The notes: generated by a model not told the origin, from the sequence alone. Shown: positions 45,189 to 54,068, numbered from the stretch's first letter. The stretch is 64,000 bases of DNA from Isoptericola luteus (GCF_020297055.1 NZ_JAIXCQ010000003.1:126691-190690), one strand, 5' to 3'. Numbers and translations: made by a program.

Positions 45189-46421
45189 TCAGGGGAGGAA
45201 CGCCTCCGCGTCGTCGGGGACCAGGCTGTCAGGCACCTGGCCGAGCAGGTCCTGGCACGCGGAGGTGTCGCCCACCTGGCACTGGTCGGCCAGACCCTTC
45301 AGCTCGTCGGCCGAGCCCACGGTGCCGGCGAGGTCGCGCAGGTCGTCGAAGGACATCCCGCCGGTGAGGGCCTCCAGGGCGACGCCCGGTACGGAGAGCT
45401 CGAGCTGTGTGAGCTCCTCGGCCTGCGCGAGGGTCCGCTCGATCGCGTCGCCGTACGCGTTCCAGAAGATCATGCCGCCCACCACCACGACGGCCGTGAG
45501 GACCACCTGGACCGACCCGAGCGTCAGACCGGTGGCCGCCATCCCCCGGCCGCCCGTCCCCCGTCGCCGGGTGCGCTCCATGCCGATCCCGCCGAGCACC
45601 ACGGCGAGCACCCCGACCAGCGGCACCACGATGCCCAGCAGCCCGGTGAGCAGCGCCCCGACCGCCGTCGGCTCCGTGCCCCGGCGCGCCGGTCGCTCCC
45701 CCGGCGCCTCCGGCCGCGCCTGCGCCGGCCGCGCCTGCTGGACGTGGGGTCGGGACTGCTGCACCTCGGGCCGGGACTGCTGGGGCCGCGCCTGCTGCAC
45801 CTGCGCCCGGGACCGCTCGAGCTGCGGTTCGGCGCGCTGTGGCGGCTGCGGGCGGGTGTAGTGCGGGCTCGGCTGCCGATCGGGGAACGACGTCGGCTGC
45901 GCCTGGCCGTGCTGCTGGGCCGGCTGCGCCTGGCCGTACGAGGCGGGCTGCTGGAGCTGTCGCGCCGACGGGCGCACCGGCGCGTGCGGCGGCGGCGCGG
46001 CCGTTGCGTACGACGGCCGTCGCTCCGGCGCGCCGGGCACGGGCGCCGGAGCGGGCGCGTCCTGCCGGGTGCGCAGGACCTGCGTCGCCTGGGCCTCCGG
46101 CCGCGCCGCGGGCAGCGTCCGGGCCTGCGGGGGAAGGACCTGCGTCTGCGGCACCTGCGACGAGGCCTGGGCGGAGAGCACCTGTGTCGCCCGGACCCCG
46201 TCATCGGCAGCCGCGCCGCCAGGCACCGCCTGAGCCGAGAGCACCTGCGTCGCGTCACCCTCGGCGAGCACCTGCGTCTGCGGCACGGCGGCCGAGAACA
46301 CATGCGTCGCGTCACCCTCGGCGTCGTGCGCCACGACCTGCGTGTCCTGGCCGGCCGGCAGGACCTCCGTGGGCGGGACGGCGGCGCGTCCGGGATCGTG
46401 CGACGGGCTCGGCTGGGTCAT
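45189..46421 (-). CDS. DUF4190-type membrane protein with TQVL repeats
   Basis: 410 aa. Residues ~18-120 hold eight T-(E/Q/H)-V-(L/V/F) repeats (TEVLPAG, TQVVAHD, THVFSAA, TQVLAEG, TQVLSAQ twice, TQVLPPQ, TQVLRTR). A Gln/Pro/Ala/Arg-rich disordered stretch runs to ~250. Two hydrophobic segments (~255-280, ~295-320) form a DUF4190-like hairpin, and an external C-terminal part has the motif C-x3-GDTSAC-x-DLL. The repeats resemble Ser/Thr-kinase targets read by FHA domains. ATG 46421 has GGGAG upstream. Function unknown. Confidence 0.75.
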   Translation of the reverse strand: MTQPSPSHDPGRAAVPPTEVLPAGQDTQVVAHDAEGDATHVFSAAVPQTQVLAEGDATQVLSAQAVPGGAAADDGVRATQVLSAQASSQVPQTQVLPPQARTLPAARPEAQATQVLRTRQDAPAPAPVPGAPERRPSYATAAPPPHAPVRPSARQLQQPASYGQAQPAQQHGQAQPTSFPDRQPSPHYTRPQPPQRAEPQLERSRAQVQQARPQQSRPEVQQSRPHVQQARPAQARPEAPGERPARRGTEPTAVGALLTGLLGIVVPLVGVLAVVLGGIGMERTRRRGTGGRGMAATGLTLGSVQVVLTAVVVVGGMIFWNAYGDAIERTLAQAEELTQLELSVPGVALEALTGGMSFDDLRDLAGTVGSADELKGLADQCQVGDTSACQDLLGQVPDSLVPDDAEAFLP

Positions 46422-46579
46422 GGATCTCCCGGGTCGATGGCGGAGTACCGATGCTACCGACCCGGTGCACGTGCCGAACAGGCGGTCGACGTCATGGACG
46501 CAGGTCAGAGCCTGCTCTCACGGCGTCGACCGCCTGTGCGGCGCCACCCGGGGGCACGGGTCCGGGTGGTGCGTCGGCC

Positions 46580-49500
46580 CTAGAAGGGCCAGTCGAAGCG
46601 GACCCTCACCACGTCGGAGGTCACGGACACGGGGTCCGCACCGTCGACGTGGGCCGTCACCCTGACGCTGACCTGCTGACCGAGGTCGAACAGCGTGGTG
46701 CGGTAGGTGACGTCGTCCGCGGCCCAGAACCTGCCGAGGCGGATCTCGTGCCCGCCCCGCAGCCACTGGTAGGTGAAGCGGGGCTCGACGGCCTCGCCGT
46801 CGAGCGTCCACGTCCCCGTGGTCGCCGTCAGCCGACCGGCGGGCCAGACGGTCGAACCCTGCACGGTCGGAGCGACGGTGCTGACCAGACCCTCCGGCGC
46901 GGGCGCCACGACGAGCTGCCCCACGCCCCAGCGGGCGGTGGACTGGTAGCCCGTGCCGGTCGGGTCCGCCCAGTCGCGCACCGCGGTGCGAGCCCCGGCC
47001 GTGGCGTCGTTCACCTGGAAGTCGAGGCCGTGGAACGTCCCGGCCCCGCCGGTGCCGAGCAGGTCGATCGCGGCCTCGACCACGTAACCTCCGTCGACCC
47101 GCGCCGTGGCGGAGGTGAGCCGTGCCGCCTGCGCCGCCTCGTCCCCGGTGCCGAACGACGTGACGTTGTCGGCGTTGATCCGGATCTGCGTGTCGACGTC
47201 GCGGTAGGCGCCGTTCTTGGCGTTGCCGGCGTCGAGGAAGATCTCCACCGAGTCCTGCACCCACGGGTCCGAGCCGGTGAGGTCGACCTCGGGGTCAGCC
47301 ACCTCGGCGAGCACGTAGAGGGTGTCGTCGGACCACAGGGTCCGCACGGTGGCGACCGCACCGCCGTCGCCCTCGATCTGCTGGTCGGTGGTCACCGAGC
47401 CGGCCGCCGACCAGGCGTCGTCCACCTCGCCGTCGACCTGGACGGCGGCGGGCGCCTGCGCGACCTCCAGGTAGCTCAGCTCCTCGAGCAGCGTGAGGGT
47501 GCCGAGCGCGCCGGGCGTGTTCCACCCGGACTCGGTGCCGCCGTCCGACACCCGCACGTCCAGGCCGACGGTGTCGCCCTGGGCCGCGCCGCCGGGCAGC
47601 GCGCCGTCCAGCGGCAGGTGCGCGACGACGGTGTACCCGCCGTCCGTCTCGGTGACGACGGCGGTGGCGCCGTCCTGCGCGACGCTCCCGTCGCGACCCA
47701 CCACGACCGCCTGGCCGTCGACGTCGAACGTCACGGCGTCGTCGCCGTCCGCCGTGCCGTCCAGCACGGCGACGTGCGCCGTGAGGTGGTCGGGCGCCCA
47801 GCGGAGCTGGAAGTCGGCGACCCGCTCGCCGGCCGTCGCGCCGCCGGCCGTGATCGTCTGGCGCGGCAGGCGGTCCCACACGGGCGAGCCTGCGGCGTCG
47901 TCGTCGAGCGGCACGTCGCCCGCGAACACGTTCGCCGACTGGAGGCGGGCCGGCAGGTCGCCGTCGACGACGCCGTGGTAGGCGGGCTTGGCCTGCATCC
48001 GGTCGTCGAACAGCAGCGGGGCGCCGCTGTCCGCGCGCCAGGACCGGCCGTCGGTCAGGCCCCAGACCGTGACGGAGAAGAGATCGTCGGCGTGGTCGCG
48101 GAACATCGCGAACGCGTCGCGGAACCAGTAGCCCTGCTCGACGAGGTTCGCGTCCGTCTCCGGGGAGCCGATCGTCACGTCGAGCTCGGTGACCGCCTGG
48201 GTCACGGGGAGGTCGGCGAACCGGTCGAGCGCCGTGGTCAGCGCGCTGACCGGCATCGACAGCGAGACGTGGAACTGGTGGCCCACGCCGTCCACCGGCA
48301 CGCCGCGCTCCAGCAGCCGCTCCACGAGGGCGCGGTACCGGTCCTGCTTGCCCGACTGCTCGGTGTTGTAGTCGTTGATGAAGAGCTTGACCGGCCGGTC
48401 GGCGCCCGTGGCCGCGTGGGTGGTGTTGAACGCCTCGTCGGCGTACTGGAACGCGAGGTCGATGAAGTCCTCGCCGAGGATCCGATACCACTCGGAGCGC
48501 CGCAGCCCGTCGTCGGGGTCGCTCGTCGCGCCGTCGTTGACGACCTCGTTGACGACGTCGAAGGCGGTGACCGGGTTGCCCGCGCCGAACTCGCCGTAGG
48601 TGTCCGCGAGCCAGCCGGCGACGTCGTCGACGTGCGTGCGCAGGCGCTCGCGCAGGATCTCCTGGTCCGTGGCCGACGTCGTGAGCGGCGTCCCGTCGGC
48701 GGCCTGGAAGAACCAGTCCGGTGTCTGGCTGTGCCACACCAGCACGTGCCCGTACACGTCCAGGTCGTTCGCCACGGCGTAGTCCATCAGCGCGACGGCC
48801 TGCGGGTGCGGGCGGAAGCTGCGGTCCTCGTCGTACCAGGCCTCGGGCTTCATGTGGTTCTCGGCCGTGATCTGGTCGAAGTGCCGCAGCAGCAGCTCGG
48901 ACGCGGGGCCCGTGGTCTCGCGGTCGTCGATCGCCACGCCCATCGGGAAGTCGGTGGTGTCCTTGATCGGCAGCAGGTCCTGCACCGGCGACGGCGCGGG
49001 CATCTCGACGACGACGTCGTCCACCAGGAGGTCGCTCGTGTTCGTGGTGTTGTAGTCCGTCTCCAGGTACAGGTACGACTGCTCCGCCTCGGGCACCTGG
49101 AAGGTCGCGGTGACCTGCGTCCAGCCGTCCGCCGTCACGTCGGAGAACTGTGCGAGCGTCGCGTACGACGTCTCGCCGCCCGTGGTGCTCGCCAGGGACA
49201 GCCAGACCGAGTCGGTGGCCTGGCCCGGGGCGAACCGCACCCATGCGGTGAGGTCGTGGGCGGTGCCGGGGGCGAGGACGCCGGTGACGTCGCGCCCGAT
49301 GCCGTCGCCCTGGCTGTCGCGTCCGGTCAGGAGGGCGGACTGCGCCCCGCCGTGGGCGTCGTCCGTCGTCACCTCGACGCTCGGGTCGGTGGCGTCGCCG
49401 GCGCGCGGTCCCCAGCCGTCCAGCCCGGCCTCGAAGTCGGTGCTCAGCACCACCTCCGAGCCGACCGGGTCGGTGCCCGTGACGGCGAGGTCGTCGACGA

Positions 49501-50032
49501 GGAACGACGGGTGCTCCCCGTCGACCGGTGCCGCCTCGACGTAGAGCTGCGCGGCGGTGAGGCCGTCGGGCATCGTGTAGTCGCCGCCGATGCGCACCCA
49601 CTCGCCGGCGGTCGCGTCGACCGCGCCGCCCACCCACGTATAGGCATCGCCGTCGGCGGAGGTCTCCTGGACCGTGAAGTGCAGCGCGGTGGAGCCCTCG
49701 GTCCCCGCGGGGAGCTTGACCCAGGCCTCCACGGCGTAGTCGCTGCCGGGCGTGAGGAGGTCGTCGACGGCCGTCGACGGGCCGTTCCACTCGGCCGTCC
49801 GGCCGGTCACCGCGAGCGCGCCGGCACCGGTGCGTGCGTCGTCAGTGATCTCCAGCGTCACGGCCCCGCGCGGGCCCCAGGGCTCGAACGTCGTGTCGAA
49901 ATCGTTTTCCAACAGGACGGAGCCCGCCCCCGCCGCCATGCTCGCACCCACGACGCCGGTCACCACCGCCCCGCCGCTCATCACGGCGACCGCCGCCGCC
50001 GCGGCGACCGCACCTCTCACCCGCTGCCTCAT
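46580..50032 (-). CDS. secreted modular endo-1,4-beta-xylanase (CBM22-CBM22-GH10-CBM9-CBM9)
   Basis: 1150 aa, secreted: the signal peptide is ~1-36. Two CBM22 xylan-binding domains (~38-187, ~192-343; both contain EN/TDFE...GWGPR starts and VDD(L/V) ends) precede a GH10 barrel (~350-690) with ENHMKPEAWY, DVYGHVLVWHSQTPDW, acid/base Glu496 in FDVVNE and nucleophile Glu616 in VTELD. Two CBM9-type modules (~698-850, ~853-1042) and an Ig-like C-terminal domain (~1050-1150) follow. No SLH or sortase anchor, so it is released. Order and length resemble Thermotoga XynA. A LacI-type operator candidate lies upstream. Confidence 0.93.
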   Translation of the reverse strand: MRQRVRGAVAAAAAVAVMSGGAVVTGVVGASMAAGAGSVLLENDFDTTFEPWGPRGAVTLEITDDARTGAGALAVTGRTAEWNGPSTAVDDLLTPGSDYAVEAWVKLPAGTEGSTALHFTVQETSADGDAYTWVGGAVDATAGEWVRIGGDYTMPDGLTAAQLYVEAAPVDGEHPSFLVDDLAVTGTDPVGSEVVLSTDFEAGLDGWGPRAGDATDPSVEVTTDDAHGGAQSALLTGRDSQGDGIGRDVTGVLAPGTAHDLTAWVRFAPGQATDSVWLSLASTTGGETSYATLAQFSDVTADGWTQVTATFQVPEAEQSYLYLETDYNTTNTSDLLVDDVVVEMPAPSPVQDLLPIKDTTDFPMGVAIDDRETTGPASELLLRHFDQITAENHMKPEAWYDEDRSFRPHPQAVALMDYAVANDLDVYGHVLVWHSQTPDWFFQAADGTPLTTSATDQEILRERLRTHVDDVAGWLADTYGEFGAGNPVTAFDVVNEVVNDGATSDPDDGLRRSEWYRILGEDFIDLAFQYADEAFNTTHAATGADRPVKLFINDYNTEQSGKQDRYRALVERLLERGVPVDGVGHQFHVSLSMPVSALTTALDRFADLPVTQAVTELDVTIGSPETDANLVEQGYWFRDAFAMFRDHADDLFSVTVWGLTDGRSWRADSGAPLLFDDRMQAKPAYHGVVDGDLPARLQSANVFAGDVPLDDDAAGSPVWDRLPRQTITAGGATAGERVADFQLRWAPDHLTAHVAVLDGTADGDDAVTFDVDGQAVVVGRDGSVAQDGATAVVTETDGGYTVVAHLPLDGALPGGAAQGDTVGLDVRVSDGGTESGWNTPGALGTLTLLEELSYLEVAQAPAAVQVDGEVDDAWSAAGSVTTDQQIEGDGGAVATVRTLWSDDTLYVLAEVADPEVDLTGSDPWVQDSVEIFLDAGNAKNGAYRDVDTQIRINADNVTSFGTGDEAAQAARLTSATARVDGGYVVEAAIDLLGTGGAGTFHGLDFQVNDATAGARTAVRDWADPTGTGYQSTARWGVGQLVVAPAPEGLVSTVAPTVQGSTVWPAGRLTATTGTWTLDGEAVEPRFTYQWLRGGHEIRLGRFWAADDVTYRTTLFDLGQQVSVRVTAHVDGADPVSVTSDVVRVRFDWPF

Positions 50033-50137
50033 CGTCGCTCCCTCGCGATCGGTGGGGCCCTGTCGCCGGCTGGAGCCGACCCTCGGGGCCGACGGCACGT
50101 CCGTTGTGCCGCTGGGCGTCAGGCTAGGGGGTGGGCC

Positions 50138-50176
50138 AGATTAGGCGCAACGGTTGAACGAATCGAATACTTTCGA
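50138..50176 (-). promoter_or_regulatory. xylanase promoter with palindromic operator candidate
   Basis: On the minus strand TTCGAT (50167-50162) and TAATCT (50143-50138) with an 18-bp spacer resemble -35/-10. The inverted repeat TCGAA-TACT-TTCGA (50163-50176) overlaps the -35. CGAA...TTCG half sites recall those of LacI-type xylan regulators such as BxlR, although the spacer here is longer. It sits ~106-144 bp before the ATG. Confidence 0.45.
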
Positions 50177-50195
50177 GCTCCACACCGCATCGAGC

Positions 50196-50254
50196 GCCGA
50201 GCACGGGGTCGGCCTCGGTACGGCGTGCCATACCGAGGCGACCCCGTGCTCGGC
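50196..50254. terminator. long hairpin after the DUF4190 gene
   Basis: Arms 50196-50220 and 50231-50254 pair over 24 bp with one bulged G, and the loop itself can pair GGC/GCC. It is downstream of the 50294-50986 gene and upstream of the xylanase promoter, so it isolates the xylanase from read-through. Confidence 0.8.
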
Positions 50255-50293
50255 ACGAGGGTGAACCGACGCACGAGAACGGGCGCGCGAGGG

Positions 50294-50986
50294 CTACTGC
50301 TGGGACTGGGCGAAGTCCTCGTACTCCGAGCCGTACGGCGCGTCCCAGTAGAGCTCCGTGCAGGACGCGGCGTCGCCCTCGGCGCAGGCGTCGTACAGCG
50401 CGTCGAGCTGCGGGTCGTCGCCGTACTGCTGCACGGACGAGTCGTAGGTGCCGGTGCTCAGGTCGTCGAGCACGCCCTGGCGGTCCATCTCGTTGAACAC
50501 CGCGACGCTGAAGATGATGAGCAGCGCCCAGCCGATGATGCTCAGCGCACCCAGCACGATGCCCGCGATCGCCAGCCCCTTGCCCGACTGCCCCGTGCGC
50601 TTGATGCGGTTGAGGCCCACGATGCCCAGGACGATCGGCACGACGGTCATCATGAGCACGCCCGTGACGAGCGCCGCGATGGAGAAGCCGTCGGTGCCCG
50701 CCGACGGCGGCGGGTACTGCCCGTACGGCTGCTGCGGGTTCGCGCCACCGGGGTAGCCCGGCGCCTGCGGGTAGCCGGGCTGCGAGTACGGCTGCTGCTG
50801 CCCCTGCCCGCCCGCGCCCTGCTGGTACGGGTCGGGCTGCTGGTACGGGTCCGCCTGGTACGGGTCCGGCTGCGTCGGCCCGCCGGGGCGGTCGCCGCCC
50901 TGCTGGTACGGGTCGTGCGCGTAGGGGTCGGACCGCGGCGTGGGCGGCTCGTACGGGTCCGGCTGCTTGCTGTCGTCCTGGCTCAT
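50294..50986 (-). CDS. DUF4190-domain membrane protein with DPYQ repeats
   Basis: 230 aa. Residues 1-95 are disordered and rich in Asp-Pro-Tyr-Gln repeats (DPYQQ, DPYQADPYQQ, GYPQAPGYPGG). Two hydrophobic segments (~100-125, ~140-165), with GLNRIKRTGQSGKGLAIAGI between, make the DUF4190 hairpin. The C-terminal ~60 residues are external, with DACAEGDAASCTELYWDAPYGSEYE, a motif seen in many actinobacterial proteins of this type and shared in part with the protein at 45189. Function unknown. Confidence 0.8.
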   Translation of the reverse strand: MSQDDSKQPDPYEPPTPRSDPYAHDPYQQGGDRPGGPTQPDPYQADPYQQPDPYQQGAGGQGQQQPYSQPGYPQAPGYPGGANPQQPYGQYPPPSAGTDGFSIAALVTGVLMMTVVPIVLGIVGLNRIKRTGQSGKGLAIAGIVLGALSIIGWALLIIFSVAVFNEMDRQGVLDDLSTGTYDSSVQQYGDDPQLDALYDACAEGDAASCTELYWDAPYGSEYEDFAQSQQ

Positions 50987-51171
50987 GGCCCGTCTGCTCC
51001 CTCGTCGCCCGTGCTCGTGTCGCGGGGCACCGTCGTGCCCACCAGGGACAACTATGCCCGAACCAGGGCCCTCGTTCCCCCGACTTCACCCGGCGCGGGG
51101 CCCGCGGCCCGTCCCCGGGGACGACGACGGCTGGCATCCTGACGGGACAGGTCGAGCACAGAGGGGGAAGG

Positions 51172-52377
51172 GTGCGCGTACTCGTCGTCGGCGCCGGGAT
51201 CATCGGTCTCGCCACGGCCGCGCGCCTCGCCCGCCGCGGCGACGAGGTCACCGTGGTCGACAAGGAACCGTCGCTCGCGAGCCACCAGACGGGCCGCAAC
51301 TCCGGCGTCGTGCACTCCGGCCTCTACTACGCCCCCGGGAGCCTCAAGGCCCGCCTCGGCACCGCGGGCGCGGCGTCCATGACGAGGTTCGCGGCCGAGC
51401 ACGGCGTCCGGGTCGCCACCACCGGCAAGCTCGTGGTCGCGTCCGACGCCGCGGAGCTGGACCGGCTCGGCGAGCTCGCCCGCCGCGGCGCCGCCAACGG
51501 CGTCCCGGTGCGCGAGGTCAGCCCCGTCGAGGCACGCGAGCACGAGCCGGAGATCGCCTGCGTCGGCGCCCTGCGCGTGGAGACCACCGGGGTGGTGGAC
51601 TACCGCGGCGTGTGCGACGTGCTCGCCGGCCAGGTGCGCGACGCCGGTGGCACCGTGCTGCTGGGCCGCGCGTTCGCCGGCGCCCGCACCGCCGGCGCGG
51701 GAGTGCGGGCCGTCGTCGCGGACGTGACCACCGGCGAGGAGCACGAGCTCGTGGCCGACGCCCTCGTGGTGTGCGGCGGCCTGCACGCCGACCGGCTGGC
51801 CCGTGCCTGCGGCGTCGACCCCGGTGCGCGCATCGTCCCGTTCCGGGGCGAGTACTTCGACCTCGCGCCCGACGCCGCACGCCGGGTGCGCGGCCTCGTG
51901 TACCCCGTGCCCGACGCGCGGTTCCCGTTCCTGGGCGTGCACCTGACCCGCGGCGTGGAGGGGGGCGTGCACGCCGGGCCGAACGCCGTGCTCGCGCTCG
52001 CGCGCGAGGGCTACCGCCGACGCGACGTCTCGCTGCGCGACCTCGCCGACGCCGGCACCTGGCCGGGGCTGTGGCGGCTGGCGGGCCGGAACCTCGTGCC
52101 GGGGGCCCAGGAGGTGGCGCGCTCGCTGTCGCGCACCCTGTTCGCGGCCGCCGTCGCCCGCCTGCTGCCCGGCACCACCGCCGACGACCTGCACCCCGCG
52201 CCCGCCGGCGTGCGCGCCCAGGCGCTGCGGCGCGACGGCGCGCTGGTCGACGACTTCCTGGTGCGCACCGCCCCGCGGCAGGTGCACGTCATCAACGCGC
52301 CGTCGCCCGCCGCGACCGCCGCGCTGGAGATCGCCCGGCACCTCGAGGCCGAGCTGGACCGGGTGCTGGCCGCCTAG
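51172..52377 (+). CDS. lhgO: L-2-hydroxyglutarate oxidase/dehydrogenase
   Basis: 401-aa FAD enzyme oxidising L-2-hydroxyglutarate to 2-oxoglutarate. FAD loop VVGAGIIGLATAARLARRG at ~5-23, then QTGRNSGVVHSGLYYAPGSLKA, the diagnostic LhgO motif, and FRGEYFDL mid-protein; the C-terminus has APSPAATAALEIARHL. GTG 51172 follows GGGGGAAGG. Its 3' end overlaps a convergent glycosyltransferase gene by 86 bp. Probably a housekeeping repair enzyme, unrelated to the lasso cluster that follows. Confidence 0.92.
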   Translation: MRVLVVGAGIIGLATAARLARRGDEVTVVDKEPSLASHQTGRNSGVVHSGLYYAPGSLKARLGTAGAASMTRFAAEHGVRVATTGKLVVASDAAELDRLGELARRGAANGVPVREVSPVEAREHEPEIACVGALRVETTGVVDYRGVCDVLAGQVRDAGGTVLLGRAFAGARTAGAGVRAVVADVTTGEEHELVADALVVCGGLHADRLARACGVDPGARIVPFRGEYFDLAPDAARRVRGLVYPVPDARFPFLGVHLTRGVEGGVHAGPNAVLALAREGYRRRDVSLRDLADAGTWPGLWRLAGRNLVPGAQEVARSLSRTLFAAAVARLLPGTTADDLHPAPAGVRAQALRRDGALVDDFLVRTAPRQVHVINAPSPAATAALEIARHLEAELDRVLAA

Positions 52378-53545
52378 ATCCCGCCACCGAGGCGAAGAGC
52401 TCGCCCAGCCGCGCGGCGACCTCGGCGTCGGTCGCGATCCCCGGGGTCCGGGCCGCGGCGACCGCCAGCCGGCCGCGCAGGCCGTCGTCGTCGCGCAAGC
52501 GGGCGAGGGCTGCCGTGAGGGAGTCGACGTCGCCCTGGTGGAAGACGAGCCCGTTGGCGCCGTCGGTCACCCACTCCGTCGGCCCGCCCGCGTCCGCGAC
52601 GACGGTGGGCCGCCCGAGCGCGAGGTACTGCAGCACGTTCTGACCCAGCGGCTCCGGCCGCAGGGACGCCTGGACGCACACGTCGAGCGAGGCGATCTGG
52701 GCGGCGACGTCGTCCACGTGACCGGTGAGATCGACGCGGTCCGCAACCCGCAGCTCGGCGGCCCGGCGACGCAGCCCGGCCACGTAGCCCTCCTCCCCGA
52801 ACTGGGCGGCACCGACCAGCCGCAGCCGGACGTCGGAGCCCGCGAACGCCCGCGCGAACGCCTCCAGCAGCAGCAGCTGACCCTTCCACGGCGCGAGCCG
52901 CGCGACCATGCCGACCGTGCGGACCGGACCCACCCGGCCGTCGTCGCGACCTTGCGCCGAGAACTCGCCGAGGCCGAGCGGGCTCTGCAGGACGAGCGCC
53001 GGCGTCCCGGGGCGCAGGTAGGGCCGTGCCGTGTCCAGCGTGGCCCGCGAGTTCGCCACCACCGCGTCGGCGCGGGGCAGCACGACACGCTGCAGCGCGA
53101 CCGCCCCGAAGCGCCCCGCACCCTCTGCCGTCACGAGGTCACGAAGATGGACGACGAACGCCTGCTCGCCCCGGCGCACGGCCAGGGCGCCGTACAGCGC
53201 CGCCCGTGAGGTGTTCGCGTGCACGACCTCGGCGGCGCGGAAGGCCGCCGTGGCACGCAGCGCCCGGGCCGTGCCGGCGACCGACGCGAGACCGCCCACC
53301 GCGCGGCGCAGCCCGGCGCCCTCGCCGAGCCCCGCGGGCTGGGCGGGCCCGACCGGGACGACCTCCACGCCGTGGTCGCGCAGACCCGCGAACGGGCCGT
53401 CGTCGCCGTCACCGTCCGACGGGAGGACGACGGTCGGCTCCCAGGGCGCCTGGGCCAGCAGCGTGCGCCGCAGCGCGAGCTCGGCCCCGCCGAACGCTCG
53501 CGAATGGTCGAGGTGGACCACGCTCGGAGGACGACCGCCGACCAT
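52292..53545 (-). CDS. GT4-family glycosyltransferase (lasso-cluster flank)
   Basis: 417-aa GT-B glycosyltransferase. Acceptor domain: VVHLDHSRAFGGAELALRRTLL, then VVHANTSRAALYG. Donor domain: GMVARLAPWKGQLLLLEAF and SLRPEPLGQNVLQYLALGRPTVV, the GT4 E-x7-E-like motif (second Glu replaced by Gln). The last ~35 residues are Arg/Pro-rich and overlap lhgO antisense. I chose ATG 53545 (AGGAG at 7 nt) over 53551. TTTCACCC boxes at 53594-53624 lie upstream. Sugar and acceptor unknown; it could tailor the peptide or an envelope glycan. Confidence 0.85.
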   Translation of the reverse strand: MVGGRPPSVVHLDHSRAFGGAELALRRTLLAQAPWEPTVVLPSDGDGDDGPFAGLRDHGVEVVPVGPAQPAGLGEGAGLRRAVGGLASVAGTARALRATAAFRAAEVVHANTSRAALYGALAVRRGEQAFVVHLRDLVTAEGAGRFGAVALQRVVLPRADAVVANSRATLDTARPYLRPGTPALVLQSPLGLGEFSAQGRDDGRVGPVRTVGMVARLAPWKGQLLLLEAFARAFAGSDVRLRLVGAAQFGEEGYVAGLRRRAAELRVADRVDLTGHVDDVAAQIASLDVCVQASLRPEPLGQNVLQYLALGRPTVVADAGGPTEWVTDGANGLVFHQGDVDSLTAALARLRDDDGLRGRLAVAAARTPGIATDAEVAARLGELFASVAGSRRPAPGPARPRGAGRSPARRSRRATAR

Positions 53546-53593
53546 CACCATTCTCCTGTCGCACAGAAAACTTGGGGTGGCACAAGTTCTTGC

Positions 53594-53624
53594 CGGGTGA
53601 AATGCGCCGGGACCGCGGGTGAAA
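53594..53624 (-). promoter_or_regulatory. TTTCACCC direct repeats upstream of the glycosyltransferase
   Basis: On the minus strand TTTCACCCG occurs twice (complement of CGGGTGAAA at 53594-53602 and 53616-53624), spaced exactly 22 bp. They lie 49-79 bp before the start at 53545 and point in the gene's direction. They match the GTTCACC unit of PHO boxes. Confidence 0.55.
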
Positions 53625-53684
53625 CGGAAAGCCCCCCGCCGACAATGGCGTCCGCGGCATTCACGAGAAGAATGCGCAGGGCGA

Positions 53685-53951
53685 CTACTTGCTCTCGCTC
53701 TCGAGGAGCAGGTCGCGGGAGCGCAGCTGCTCCAGGAAGTCGTCGACGTCACCGGCCGCGCGGGCCTCGTCGATCCCGTACTCGCCGACGAGCGCCGCCA
53801 CCAGGTCGCCGCGCTCCGCCCCGTCGACCAGCACCTTGGCGAGCAGGCTGCCGGCCGCGTTGGTGGTCAGGTAGGCGGAGGTCGAGAGGTCCAGGAGCAC
53901 GAGCTCACCGTCGATCTCCTGCCACGTGACGCCGTCCGACCGCATCTTCAT
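53685..53951 (-). CDS. PqqD-like RRE protein, lasso peptide B1
   Basis: 88-aa PqqD-fold RiPP recognition element: WQEIDGELVLLDLSTSAYLTTNAAGSLLAKVLVDG is the beta-hairpin plus the start of the helix bundle (shown as position ~10-44), followed by EYGIDEARAAGDVDDFLEQLRSRDLL. It should bind the leader of the precursor and hand it to the B2 peptidase. It is transcribed divergently from the precursor with a 185-bp gap. ATG 53951 has AAGGA at 7 nt; ATG 53945 is possible. Confidence 0.88.
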   Translation of the reverse strand: MKMRSDGVTWQEIDGELVLLDLSTSAYLTTNAAGSLLAKVLVDGAERGDLVAALVGEYGIDEARAAGDVDDFLEQLRSRDLLLESESK

Positions 53952-54017
53952 GTCCGCATCCTTCGCTCGCCCGTCACGTCGGCAAACTGATATGCCGCAC
54001 CAACGATCAAAGCACGT

Positions 54018-54068
54018 GTTCACCCGCGCGGACGCCCTCCGGGCGGAGACTTCACCCCCTTTTCAGCC
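54018..54068 (+). promoter_or_regulatory. TTCACCC boxes in the lasso precursor promoter region
   Basis: GTTCACCC (54018-54025) and CTTCACCC (54050-54057) point toward the precursor gene; a degenerate TTTCAGCC lies exactly 11 bp after the second (54061-54068). They are ~70-120 bp before the precursor ATG, within the 185-bp divergent gap, and belong to the motif family of this cluster. The palindrome CACGTG overlaps the first. Confidence 0.5.

Noticed and set aside
45839-51142. 1767-codon plus-strand frame opposite the xylanase
   Set aside because: Antisense shadow of the GH10 gene and its neighbours.
51172-52377. lhgO as part of the lasso cluster
   Set aside because: LhgO is a common metabolic repair enzyme and has no TTCACCC box upstream; adjacency is likely accidental.
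52374-52889. Alternative minus-strand ORF at the end of the GT4 gene
   Set aside because: The 52292 frame keeps GT4 motifs to its end, so the other frame is a shadow. The overlap with lhgO is tail to tail.
53546-53684. A second small lasso precursor near B1
   Set aside because: I scanned the gaps at 53546-53684, 53952-54136 and 58801-58997 and saw no short ORF with RBS and the Y-x2-P leader pattern.
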